Shown: positions 1 to 7,254 of the stretch, one piece after another
Layout of the letters: every line of letters starts with the position of its first letter
How positions within the stretch are numbered: the stretch's first letter is position 1
Notes under the pieces: generated by a model
Seen by the model: the letters and a program-made list of their open reading frames with translations, nothing else
The model's database searches: none
What the model was told of the DNA's origin: nothing
Position numbers and translations under genes: made by a program
DNA from: Planctomycetota bacterium
Lineage (GTDB): Bacteria > Planctomycetota > Phycisphaerae > WQYP01
DNA length: 9,450 bases
Assembly (NCBI GenBank): GCA_021799715.1
Contig: JAJYZY010000088.1
Coordinates: 1-9,450, forward strand
Reading direction: 5' to 3'

Positions 1-381
1 TTGGATGGCTTCAACAATCTGAAATCCGATGGTGAAAACCGGATTCAGACTGGTCATGGGTTCCTGGAAGATCATCGCGATTTTGCCGCCGCGCACCCGC
101 CGCATCTGCGATTCGGTAATCGACAGCAAATCCCGATTTTCCATCATGATCTGCCCGCCGACAATCCGGCCCGGTTCAACCACCAGCCGCATCAGCGACA
201 AAGCGGTAACACTTTTCCCGCAACCGCTTTCACCCACCAGAGCCAATGTCTGGCCGGGGTAAATGGAAAATGAAACGCCATCGACCGCGTTGAAAACACC
301 CGCAGGCGTGTTGAAGCGCGTGATCAGATTGCGCACCCGCAGCAGCGGTTGATCCGGGGCATTGGGTAATGGCTCCATCAT
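1..381 (-). CDS. Peptide ABC transporter ATP-binding protein, N-terminal part (cut by window edge)
   Basis: This is the start of an ATPase that powers a peptide-type ABC importer from the cytoplasmic side of the inner membrane. The 127 visible residues contain the Walker A motif GESGCGKS (residues 50-57) and the Q-loop [10 protein letters not shown] (about 105-114), both typical of the OppD/DppD group and of the first half of YejF. The signature motif, Walker B and H-loop lie beyond position 1, so catalytic completeness cannot be judged. Two ATG codons stand in tandem (381 and 378). The first has GGAG at 391-394, nine bases upstream. The gene begins five bases after the stop of the YejE-like permease, so it is in the same operon. 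Whether it is a single ATPase with a separate partner or a YejF-like double ATPase cannot be told from here. Confidence 0.95.
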   Translation of the reverse strand, partial: MMEPLPNAPDQPLLRVRNLITRFNTPAGVFNAVDGVSFSIYPGQTLALVGESGCGKSVTALSLMRLVVEPGRIVGGQIMMENRDLLSITESQMRRVRGGKIAMIFQEPMTSLNPVFTIGFQIVEAIQ

Positions 382-386
382 TGCGA

Positions 387-1628
387 TTATCTCCGGCCCA
401 TGGTGGTGGGGTCAATGGCGTCGCGCAGGGATTCCGCGATGAGATTAAACGCCAGAACGGTAATAAATATCAACAGCCCCGGCCCCAGCGCCTGCCACCA
501 GCGGAAAACCGTTGCGGGATTGCCCGCGGAATTAAGCATGGAACCCCAGGACGCGGTGGGCGGCTGCACGCCGACACCGAGATAACTTAATGAGGCCTCA
601 ATGGTAACCGCGCCGGCCATGCCAAAGCCCGCGGATACCAGCACCGGGGTAACGCCATTGGGCAGCATGTGTTTGAAAAGAACACGCCAGAGCGGCATGC
701 CCGCACCCCGGGCGGCCAGAACATAATCCAGATTGCGGATGCGGAAAAATTCCGCGCGCAGCAGCCGCGCATAGCCCGTCCAGCCGGTAACGCCGATAAT
801 CACCATGATGTCGAGAATATGGCGGCCGTAAATGGCCACAAATGTCAGAATAAGAAAAAATGTCGGTATGGACTCGACCATTTCCACCAGCCGCATGCCG
901 ATGATATCAAATACTCCACCAAAGTAACCGGTTAATGCGCCGACCACAATTCCCAACGCCAGAGCGATAATCTGGCTGACAAAGCCAACGCCCATGGCAA
1001 TTCGCGCACCCCAGAGCAGGCGCGAAAGCTCATCGCGGCCATCGCCGTCGGTGCCCAGCCAGTGCCGCCGGGACGGCAGTTGATTGATCAGCCCCTTGCT
1101 TAATGGTTCCATCTCCGCATAGCCCCACCGCACGGGTGGAAAGACCGCATGGATGATCTTGCCGTGCCGGGCCAGGCTGCGATAATTGGTGGCATCAAGG
1201 CGGTTATGATGCAGCACGGCAATCAAGGAGCCGGCGACGATGGTGATTGCGGCAAGCGTGACAAACGCGATGCGGCGGCGCATCATGCGCCGCGGGCTCT
1301 TCAGGTGCCGCGATGTTGCCGTGACAACGCCCTGGACGGCCAGAGCCGCCGCCACGGCCAGCAGAATCCAGTCGGTGCTGCTGAGGTCTTCAAACAGCGG
1401 ATATTCACGCACGGCGGCGTGGCCGGGCGTTGCGGGGATAACGCAGGTATACGGTTGTCCATTGGCAATAAGTGGCACCAGCAAAGCAATAACCACCAGC
1501 ACCGCCAGATAGGCGGTGCAAATCCGCACCAGCAACGGTCGAAACAGTCGTGCCGCCACCCAGCGCCAATAAGGCCGCGGGGCGTACAGCAGCGGCTGAT
1601 CAATCGGCGGCATGGTCACATCAGCCAT
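387..1628 (-). CDS. ABC transporter permease, YejE/OppC-like, with long N-terminal region
   Basis: Inner-membrane permease subunit of a peptide-type importer, 413 residues. Recognition rests on the [10 protein letters not shown] element (191-200), the EAA-type ATPase contact loop (about 305-324, AARGAG...HMLPN), and the C-terminal LRDAIDP. Phrases such as [21 protein letters not shown] and ESIPTFFLI resemble E. coli YejE as I remember it. The protein is about 100 residues longer than a usual OppC. After the first membrane helix (about 37-54) comes a segment to about residue 165 with two further hydrophobic stretches (about 86-103 and 119-139) before the conserved core. Its start overlaps the stop of the preceding permease by eight bases (ATGGCTGA), pointing to translational coupling; only a weak GGGTGA precedes it. 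Likely partner: the YejB-like permease just upstream. Confidence 0.93.
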   Translation of the reverse strand: MADVTMPPIDQPLLYAPRPYWRWVAARLFRPLLVRICTAYLAVLVVIALLVPLIANGQPYTCVIPATPGHAAVREYPLFEDLSSTDWILLAVAAALAVQGVVTATSRHLKSPRRMMRRRIAFVTLAAITIVAGSLIAVLHHNRLDATNYRSLARHGKIIHAVFPPVRWGYAEMEPLSKGLINQLPSRRHWLGTDGDGRDELSRLLWGARIAMGVGFVSQIIALALGIVVGALTGYFGGVFDIIGMRLVEMVESIPTFFLILTFVAIYGRHILDIMVIIGVTGWTGYARLLRAEFFRIRNLDYVLAARGAGMPLWRVLFKHMLPNGVTPVLVSAGFGMAGAVTIEASLSYLGVGVQPPTASWGSMLNSAGNPATVFRWWQALGPGLLIFITVLAFNLIAESLRDAIDPTTMGRR

Positions 1629-2631
1629 ACGTCACCCGCGGATCAGCAAGGTGATAACATATATCCACAGCAAGATATGAAAGCAGGGTCAATATGGAAC
1701 CCACCAGGGCCAAATCCTGTATGACCGGCAAATCCCGCGCCAGGGTGGACGTATAGGCCAGGCGGCCCATGCCGTTGATGGAAAAAATCTGTTCCACGAT
1801 CACCGAACCGCCAAGCAGTCCCGGAAGCGACATTCCGGTAAGCGTAATAAGATTCAGCAGGCTGTTGCGAAATACATGGCGGGTAAGAACGGTGGTGCTC
1901 GAGAGCCCCTTGGCCCGGGCGGTGCGCACATAATCCTGTTGCAGGTTTTCCAGAATCGAACCGCGAATCTGCTTGCTTAAAAACGCGAATCCGCCGTAAA
2001 CGGAACAGACAATCGGCAGAACAATATGATACAGATAATCGGCGATATAACGGAAAAACGTCATATTGCCGGTATTGGTGGAGTGAAGCCCCGCCGATGG
2101 AAACCAGTTGAAATACTGCGGATTGGCGAAAAAGCCCAGCAGGGTTGATCCCAGCCATATTACCGGAAGGGAATACAACGCCAGTGACAAAAAGCCATAG
2201 CCCCGATCCAGCAATCGCCCCTGATTCAACGCGGTGATCAGCCCGCCGGGAATGGACACCAGATAAATCACAAACATTGCAATGGCATTGATGGTCAGTG
2301 TAACCGGCAGGCGTTGTTCAATGAGTGTCAGAACCGGTTCCTGATAGACAATGGATGTTCCCAGGTGTCCCTCGCATGTGCTTTTCAGCCAGAGAATATA
2401 TTGCATCATCAGGCTGATGGGTTTGCCGTTCTTATCCACCAGATGCAGCCGGCGTTCCATGATTTCCTGTTCCTGCTGCTGGGCCTGCCGCGACTGCATC
2501 ATGCCGGCGGAAAATTGCCCACCGCCGGTGGCCAGGCCCGGCGCAAAACGCACCACGGCAAAAAGCATGAAAGTCATACCCAGCAGTGTCGGAACCATCA
2601 GCAGCAATCGGCGGATAATATATGTGGTCAT
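1621..2631 (-). CDS. ABC transporter permease, YejB/OppB-like
   Basis: Inner-membrane permease, 336 residues from the chosen start. The N-terminus MTTYIIRRLLLMVPTLLG is the classic OppB/YejB opening with the first membrane helix. The EAA loop is at about 237-257 (TARAKG...HVFRN), and the C-terminus DPRVTYG is typical of B-type permeases. Stretches such as YLVSIPGGL, FNWFP and ARDLPVI recall YejB more than OppB. Residues about 35-65 are a polar Gln/Met-rich insertion after helix 1. The frame stays open up to a TTG at 2664, but the ATG at 2631 puts the conserved RRLLL motif at the terminus as in the family, so I chose it. Ribosome binding is weak: GAGATGGA lies 8-15 bases upstream. The gene follows the binding-protein gene by 52 bases and overlaps the next permease gene. 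Confidence 0.93.
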   Translation of the reverse strand: MTTYIIRRLLLMVPTLLGMTFMLFAVVRFAPGLATGGGQFSAGMMQSRQAQQQEQEIMERRLHLVDKNGKPISLMMQYILWLKSTCEGHLGTSIVYQEPVLTLIEQRLPVTLTINAIAMFVIYLVSIPGGLITALNQGRLLDRGYGFLSLALYSLPVIWLGSTLLGFFANPQYFNWFPSAGLHSTNTGNMTFFRYIADYLYHIVLPIVCSVYGGFAFLSKQIRGSILENLQQDYVRTARAKGLSSTTVLTRHVFRNSLLNLITLTGMSLPGLLGGSVIVEQIFSINGMGRLAYTSTLARDLPVIQDLALVGSILTLLSYLAVDICYHLADPRVTYG

Positions 2632-2654
2632 TCCTGCATTCCATCTCGCGGCGA

Positions 2655-2677
2655 TTGGCACCAAGCCGGGTACCCAA
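2655..2677 (-). promoter_or_regulatory. Possible hairpin between binding-protein and permease genes
   Basis: In the minus-strand RNA the arms TTGGGTACC and GGTGCCAA can pair with one bulged G and one G-U pair, leaving a six-base loop. It sits just after the binding-protein stop codon. In several enteric importer operons a hairpin at this place protects the binding-protein message so that it is made in excess; the same role here is inference. No run of T follows, so it is not an intrinsic terminator. Confidence 0.3.
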
Positions 2678-2683
2678 CACTTC

Positions 2684-4540
2684 TCATTGATACTTCTGGA
2701 GTTTCAACGGAACAAACCAGTTGGCCTCCAGCGGGCCGAACTTGCCCACCGGTGCGGTATTGTGGAACCGCTGGTTAATAAACATCAGCGCTTCGGGGGT
2801 AAACAAAAACATATACGGCTGCTGCCGATACACAATGGCCTGAAATTTGTGCCAGATCACCATGCGTTTGGCCGTGTTCATTTCGCGGCGGCCCTCGGAA
2901 ATCAATTTGTCGGCTTGCGCATTGTCAAAATCGCCGGAATTGCTGCCTTTATCGGCATAGCTGGCGGAATCCCATATCTGATACGGATCGTTTTCAATGC
3001 CCCCGCTCCAGCCGAGGAAGAATGCGGAAAATTGCCGATCATCAATTTTTTGGATCATCACGGAAAATTCCAGCGGCTGCACGCCCATGTCAATGCCGGC
3101 TTTGGCGAATTGCTGCTTCATGTACACGCAGATATTCTGCATCAGCGGGTCACGCGAGGGCAGAAGTATCTGGAACTTAAACGGCTTGCCATCACGCCGC
3201 AAGATGCCGTTCGAGCCCATTTTCCACCCCGCCTGCCGCAGCATAGCCTCGGCCTTGGCGGGATCATACGCGATGGGTTTGATGTTTGGATCATTCTGGG
3301 GGGAAAGTGGATTAAACGGCCCGGTCATCGGCAGAGCCAGGCCGTGCAGAAATGTTTTGATAATCGCATTGCGATCCACGAGCATGCACAATGCGGTGCG
3401 GGTGAGGCGGTCCTTGAATTCCGGTTTTTTAAGATTCCAGCATACAAATTCATAGCCCGCCGCCGGGGTCAGGAATTTGTAGCAGTGATGCGTTTTGGCA
3501 AATCCCGGCTCTTTGATGTATTTGATCCATTGCGAGGGTTGCGGGGAATCTGTATCAATTTGCCCGGCTAAAAAGGCCTGCAAGGCCGCCTGTGGATTCT
3601 GGATAAAGCGATACACAATGCGGTTGAATGTGGGCAGCGGCCCCCAATAGCGCGGGTTGCGCACCAGCACAATTTCACCGCTGCTCCATTTATCGAACAT
3701 ATATGGGCCGCTGCCGACCAGCAACCGCCCGCGCTTGTTGAATTCGCTTGCTTTTCTGAATTTGTACACGCTTTCCGGAAGAATACTTATGCCGCCGACA
3801 ACTTCCAGGGACTTGAAGTATGGATGCTTAAAGGTAAATACAACCGTGCGTTTGCCGATGGCTTGGCACGATTTAACATCATTAAGATATACGCGCTGCG
3901 GCGCATCATCCACACCGGGATTCATCATGGTGTTATAACTGAACAGCACATCCCGCGCGGTAACGGGCCGGCCATTGCTGAAACAGGCCCGGCGGCGGAT
4001 TTTGAACGTGATTTTCAGGCCGTTGGGGGACACACGGTAGCTGCGGGCCAGCCAGGGGTCCCATTGCAGCGTCAGCGGATCACGCGAAAGCAGGGACTCC
4101 TGCACCCATCCTTGTACAATGGCGGCACCTTCATCACGCGCAATAAATGGTGCCAGCGTGCGCGGCTGCTCGCCAAGATTCTCCACCAGCCAGTCGCCCC
4201 GGGCGTAATCCGGGCGGCCATAGGGGTTGTGCGGCAAAAGAGGCGGATTCGGGTAACAGACATAGCGCGTGCCGTCCGGCAGGGTTTCGCGAATGTCTTT
4301 TTGTGCAGTCCGGGAGCTGGGCCGGTTTCCGGTTTGCAGACGCAGGCCATGCTGGACAATTTGCTGGAGCAGTTGCGTTTGGGCTAACTGCTGCTCATTG
4401 AGGGTTTTAATCTGCGTCGATAAAGCGATAACCTGTTTATTGACATAATTGAATTGCGCCATGGCCAGGACGGCTGCGCTGATAATCAGCAGCAATAGAA
4501 CAATGAATATGAAATCTTTGAGCGTAAAGCGGTTGTCCAT
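2684..4540 (-). CDS. ABC transporter solute-binding protein, family 5 (peptide/oligopeptide type), membrane-anchored or secreted
   Basis: Extracytoplasmic binding protein of the importer, 618 residues. The family 5 fold (SBP_bac_5) runs from about residue 145 to 545, shown by GLKITFKIRRRACFSNG then VTARDVLFSYN (about 174-203), GSGPYMFDKW (276-285), RNPRYWG (294-300), and CMLVDRNAII (385-394). Residues 9-28 form one hydrophobic helix, followed by a charged, Gln-rich, probably coiled stretch (about 32-66) and a linker to about 140. There is no lipobox. An AMA sequence at 26-28 could be a signal peptidase I site, so the protein is either secreted or held by an uncleaved anchor. The ATG at 4540 is preceded by AGGTGA at good distance. 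Such proteins bind peptides, but also opines, sugars or nickel; the ligand cannot be read from sequence. It lies between two different permease genes, which is unusual. Confidence 0.93.
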   Translation of the reverse strand: MDNRFTLKDFIFIVLLLLIISAAVLAMAQFNYVNKQVIALSTQIKTLNEQQLAQTQLLQQIVQHGLRLQTGNRPSSRTAQKDIRETLPDGTRYVCYPNPPLLPHNPYGRPDYARGDWLVENLGEQPRTLAPFIARDEGAAIVQGWVQESLLSRDPLTLQWDPWLARSYRVSPNGLKITFKIRRRACFSNGRPVTARDVLFSYNTMMNPGVDDAPQRVYLNDVKSCQAIGKRTVVFTFKHPYFKSLEVVGGISILPESVYKFRKASEFNKRGRLLVGSGPYMFDKWSSGEIVLVRNPRYWGPLPTFNRIVYRFIQNPQAALQAFLAGQIDTDSPQPSQWIKYIKEPGFAKTHHCYKFLTPAAGYEFVCWNLKKPEFKDRLTRTALCMLVDRNAIIKTFLHGLALPMTGPFNPLSPQNDPNIKPIAYDPAKAEAMLRQAGWKMGSNGILRRDGKPFKFQILLPSRDPLMQNICVYMKQQFAKAGIDMGVQPLEFSVMIQKIDDRQFSAFFLGWSGGIENDPYQIWDSASYADKGSNSGDFDNAQADKLISEGRREMNTAKRMVIWHKFQAIVYRQQPYMFLFTPEALMFINQRFHNTAPVGKFGPLEANWFVPLKLQKYQ

Positions 4541-4559
4541 TCATTCACCTGCCTGCACC

Positions 4560-4584
4560 GCGCCGGCCCGAAAGAGCCGGGCGC
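4560..4584 (-). promoter_or_regulatory. Possible hairpin upstream of the binding-protein gene
   Basis: GCGCCGGC (4560-4567) can pair with GCCGGGCGC (4576-4584) with one bulged G and an eight-base loop. It lies in the 65-base spacer between the OppC-type permease and the binding-protein gene, close to the latter's ribosome binding site. It has no T-run and is not a convincing terminator. GC-rich spacers form such hairpins by chance, so confidence is low. Confidence 0.25.
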
Positions 4585-4605
4585 ATGATTCATACGCCAT
4601 GGATT

Positions 4606-5553
4606 CTATCGCGTTCGCACGTCCAGTGCATCGCGCAGGGCGTCGCCGAGAAAATTTAAGCATAACAGCGCCAGCGTCAAACCGGTACAGGGCCAGGTAA
4701 TCAGCCACCACTGCGTATGAATCGGATTGATCGCCTGCACTCCGGCCGCTGCGAGGTTTCCCCATGTGGGCACGGGCGGCTGCACGCCGAGGCCCAAAAA
4801 ACTCAAAAAAGATTCCGCGAGGATGGCATTGGGAACCGTCAAGGCCGCATAAACGGCAACGGAACCGACCAGATTGGGCAATATATGCCGCAGCATGATG
4901 CGCGACGGTCTGGCACCGGTGGCCCGCGCCGCCTCCACATACGGCTGATGAACCAGACTCATGGTCTGACCGCGGATAACACGGGCCATGGTCAGCCAGC
5001 TTACACCGCCTATGCCCACCAGCAGCACGGCAATTCCCGCGAGGCCCTGGGACTGAGGCAGACTCAAGCCCGCAAAAAAATGTGAAATCCGTCCCACCAG
5101 TGCCACCCGCAGGAGAATCACCAGCAGAATGTACGGCAAACCATACAGCACATCCACGCCGCGCATCAACAGCGCATCAAGTCGCCCGCCCACATAGCCC
5201 GAAATCAGACCCGCGGTTAACCCGATGCCCACGGACACCAGCGCCGAAAAGACTCCGATCAGCAGCGAAATGGCCCCGCCGAGTAAAAAACGCGCCAGCA
5301 AATCCCGCCCCAGCGCATCGGTGCCCATCCAATGTTGCCACGACGGCGGCTGCAGCGCCGCCGCCAGATTCTGCTGGTTAAAATTATAAAGCGTCCAGGG
5401 CAATGAACCGTAACAGGCGAGAATAAAAAGACTCAAACCGATCAGCCCCAGCACCGCCAGGCGATTGGCCAAAAAGCGGTCCACCGCCAGGCGCAGCGGC
5501 GAGCGCGGCGGAGCAAGCATGCGTTGGGACATGGGTAATTCAATGCTGGTCAT
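4606..5553 (-). CDS. ABC transporter permease, OppC/DppC-type
   Basis: Inner-membrane permease, 315 residues, the normal length for OppC/DppC. It shows the N-terminal helix (about 32-50), the conserved MGTDALGRD (76-84), the EAA loop (207-227, starting EAARATGA and ending HILPN), ESFLSFLGLGVQPP (247-260), and the C-terminal GDALRDALD. It is the first gene of the importer operon. No B-type gene precedes it: the next gene upstream is citrate synthase. The family works as B+C heterodimers, so its partner is either the YejB-like protein two genes downstream or a protein outside the window. The ATG at 5553 is the most upstream possible start, since TAA stands in frame at 5578-5580 with no other start codon between. 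No clear Shine-Dalgarno sequence is seen; translation may depend on coupling (see 5550-5570). Confidence 0.93.
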   Translation of the reverse strand: MTSIELPMSQRMLAPPRSPLRLAVDRFLANRLAVLGLIGLSLFILACYGSLPWTLYNFNQQNLAAALQPPSWQHWMGTDALGRDLLARFLLGGAISLLIGVFSALVSVGIGLTAGLISGYVGGRLDALLMRGVDVLYGLPYILLVILLRVALVGRISHFFAGLSLPQSQGLAGIAVLLVGIGGVSWLTMARVIRGQTMSLVHQPYVEAARATGARPSRIMLRHILPNLVGSVAVYAALTVPNAILAESFLSFLGLGVQPPVPTWGNLAAAGVQAINPIHTQWWLITWPCTGLTLALLCLNFLGDALRDALDVRTR

Positions 5554-5570
5554 ACGCGATGCGCGCCCAT
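5550..5570 (-). CDS. Possible six-residue leader ORF overlapping the permease start
   Basis: ATG at 5570 opens a reading frame MGAHRV that ends at TGA (5550-5552). This stop overlaps the permease ATG (5551-5553) in the ATGA arrangement typical of translational coupling. Only a weak GGGT lies upstream of it. Because the permease has no visible Shine-Dalgarno sequence, ribosomes finishing this short frame could restart on it. Very short frames like this arise easily by chance. Confidence 0.2.
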   Translation of the reverse strand: MGAHRV

Positions 5571-5602
5571 GAAAACATTACCCGCGTGAAACGCTTGCAG
5601 CT

Positions 5603-5697
5603 TGTGCATAACCAACGCCGCCGCGCTTACAAAGCCGCGCCGCCCCAAGGCCGTTTGGCCGGAGCGGCAGGGGAAACCCTGCGGCTGATTATGCACA
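5603..5697 (-). other. Possible structured RNA (four-way junction) between gltA and the importer operon
   Basis: Read as minus-strand RNA, this spacer folds neatly by eye. A closing stem pairs 5686-5697 with 5603-5614: twelve pairs, of which one is U-G; the same pair would be an A-C mismatch on the other strand. Inside are three hairpins: 5664-5685 (nine pairs with one mismatch, TTTC loop), 5649-5660 (GGCC, four-base loop, GGCC), and 5622-5639 (seven pairs with one bulge, three-base loop). It begins six bases after the gltA stop and ends about 50 bases before the permease ATG. It could stabilise or end the gltA message, or act as a leader of the importer. It is not a tRNA: there is no TψC-like GTTCRA. 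I match it to no known riboswitch. The inner stems are GC-rich and may be chance. Confidence 0.35.
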
Positions 5698-5702
5698 TGC
5701 GC

Positions 5703-6989
5703 TTAGCGCTGATCCAGCGGCACATAATGGCGATTCACCGGCCCGGTGTATATCTGCCGGGGCCGCGCGATTTTGGATGCCGGATCATCATGCTGTTCCT
5801 TCCAATGGGCGATCCAACCCGGCAGGCGCCCGATGGCAAACAGCACGGTGAACATATCGGTTGGAATACCCATGGCCCGCATGATCATACCGCTGTAGAA
5901 ATCAACATTGGGATACAACTTGCGGGCGACAAAATATTCATCTTTAAGAGCCAGTTCCTCAAGCTTGCGGGCAATATCCAGCAGCGGGTCTTTCACTGCC
6001 AGTTTTTTCAGCACGCGCTCGCAGACGCTTTGGAGCATTTTGGCGCGGGGGTCATAGTTTTTATATACCCGATGGCCAAAACCCATCAGCCGGATGTTGT
6101 TGTCTTTTTTCTTGGCCAGTTCAATGTACTTTTCCGCGGTCATGCCGCCGTCATGAATTTTTTCCAGCATATCCAGAACTTCCACGTTGGCTCCGCCATG
6201 CAGCGGCCCCCACAGGGCGCACACGCCCGCGGCGCAACTGGCAAACAGATTCGCTTTGCTGCTGCCCACCATGCGCACGGTGCTGGTGGAACAATTCTGC
6301 TCATGATCCGCATGAAGAATGAATATTAAATTCAGGGCATCTTCAATTTCCTGATCCACGGTGTGTTGTTCATAGGGCATTGAGAACATCATGTGCAGAA
6401 AATTGGCGCAGTACCGCAACTTGGGATCGGCGTAAATATATGGCAACCCGTTGACGCGACGATAGGTAAACGCGGCGATGGTTCTGATTTTACTTATCAG
6501 CCGCGCCGCCGCCTCTTCCAGCAACACCTCATCATCCAGGGAATATAGTTCCGGATGAAAGCAGCCCAGCGTGTTGATCATCGCCGATGTAATGGCCATG
6601 GGCGGAGCCGTAATCGGGAAGCCTTCAAACGTATGCTTCATCGCCTCGTGCAGGTGCGCATTGGCGGTAAGCCGACCGCGGAAACGGGATAATTCCGCTT
6701 CGCTGGGCAGGCGGCCAAATATCAGCAGCCAGGCGACTTCGATAAAATTCGGTTGACCGGCGAATTCCTCAATCGGAATGCCGCGGTACCGCAATATGCC
6801 TTTATCACCGTCAATATATGTTATGGCACTTTGGCACGAGCCGGTGTTGCCGTAACCGGGGTCCAGGGTAATAAGGCCGGTATCAGACCGCAGGCGGCTG
6901 ATATCAATGCCGCGTTCATTTTCGGTTCCAGTGACCACCGGGTACTGATACGTTTTCCCATCCAGGGAAAGTTGAATTGAATCTACCAT
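5703..6989 (-). CDS. gltA: Citrate synthase
   Basis: Condenses acetyl-CoA and oxaloacetate to citrate, the entry step of the TCA cycle, in the cytoplasm. The 428 residues match the length of E. coli GltA and align almost without shift. The catalytic residues are visible: His264 in WGPLHGG, His306 in GFGHRVYKNYDPRA, and Asp363 in NVDFYSG. Oxaloacetate-site signatures LHADHEQN (225-232) and CSTSTVR (233-239) are intact. The N-terminal domain of about 60 residues with GNTGSCQS resembles the type II (hexameric, often NADH-regulated) enzymes. The position of E. coli Cys206, the thiol tied to NADH inhibition, appears to be Tyr206 (MFSMPYE). The start is well supported: AAGGA at 6996-7000 lies six bases before the ATG. 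It has its own leader and is followed, after a foldable spacer, by the importer operon, with which I see no functional link. Confidence 0.98.
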   Translation of the reverse strand: MVDSIQLSLDGKTYQYPVVTGTENERGIDISRLRSDTGLITLDPGYGNTGSCQSAITYIDGDKGILRYRGIPIEEFAGQPNFIEVAWLLIFGRLPSEAELSRFRGRLTANAHLHEAMKHTFEGFPITAPPMAITSAMINTLGCFHPELYSLDDEVLLEEAAARLISKIRTIAAFTYRRVNGLPYIYADPKLRYCANFLHMMFSMPYEQHTVDQEIEDALNLIFILHADHEQNCSTSTVRMVGSSKANLFASCAAGVCALWGPLHGGANVEVLDMLEKIHDGGMTAEKYIELAKKKDNNIRLMGFGHRVYKNYDPRAKMLQSVCERVLKKLAVKDPLLDIARKLEELALKDEYFVARKLYPNVDFYSGMIMRAMGIPTDMFTVLFAIGRLPGWIAHWKEQHDDPASKIARPRQIYTGPVNRHYVPLDQR

Positions 6990-6995
6990 GCGAAG

Positions 6996-7000
6996 TCCTT
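6996..7000 (-). promoter_or_regulatory. Ribosome binding site of gltA
   Basis: AAAAAGGA, six bases before the ATG at 6989. It settles the start codon. A two-codon frame (ATGAAGTAA) ends directly before it and is probably meaningless. Confidence 0.75.
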
Positions 7001-7033
7001 TTTACTTCATCGTATCACTCCTGCCCAAGTGGA

Positions 7034-7063
7034 AGTTTACACAATTATTTATGATTTTGCGAA
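7034..7063 (-). promoter_or_regulatory. Candidate promoter of gltA
   Basis: A possible -35 box TTCGCA (7058-7063, four of six to TTGACA) and -10 box TAAACT (7034-7039, four of six to TATAAT) are 18 bases apart, with TG just before the -10 box region. The segment is the AT-rich part of an otherwise GC-rich gap, and would give a 5' leader of about 38 bases. Both boxes are imperfect. Confidence 0.35.
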
Positions 7064-7078
7064 CGCCGCGTCGTTCGC
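7059..7078. promoter_or_regulatory. Perfect inverted repeat at the gltA promoter, possible operator
   Basis: GCGAACG (7059-7065) and CGTTCGC (7072-7078) are exact inverted copies separated by six bases. The repeat overlaps the candidate -35 box of gltA, a usual place for a dimeric regulator to bind. No T-run follows on either strand, so it is not an intrinsic terminator. I match it to no known regulator. Confidence 0.4.
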
Positions 7079-7254
7079 AGTCGCCTTTCCGAATAGGCAC
7101 CGGGTTGCGACGGCGTGATTTTTGGCTCGCATCAAGACAGTGGCGGCAACGGTGTACCGCAACGGGATGGCACAGCCCGGCATCGCGCCGCGGAAGGGAG
7201 AGAAAACGCACGCCGCCCCGCAGGGTGGGCCTGAAATGCCCCATGCCGGCGGCT

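Noticed and set aside
2351..3571. Plus-strand open frame of 406 codons
   Set aside because: Antisense shadow of the binding-protein gene and the start of the YejB-like permease; no recognisable protein features.
5603..5697. tRNA gene suggested by the cloverleaf-like fold
   Set aside because: The closing stem is too long, the arms have the wrong sizes, and no GTTCRA-type T-loop or plausible anticodon loop is present.
5559..6329. Plus-strand open frame of 256 codons
   Set aside because: Antisense to citrate synthase and the spacer; the minus-strand frame carries all catalytic residues.
7205..7232. Intrinsic terminator after the M20 peptidase
   Set aside because: The possible stem (GCCCACCC with GGGGCGGC) has two central mismatches and TTTT comes only after five more bases; too weak to call.
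7002..7244. Minus-strand frame of 80 codons before gltA
   Set aside because: No ribosome binding site, Arg/Cys-rich composition without motif, and it runs through the candidate promoter and palindrome of gltA.
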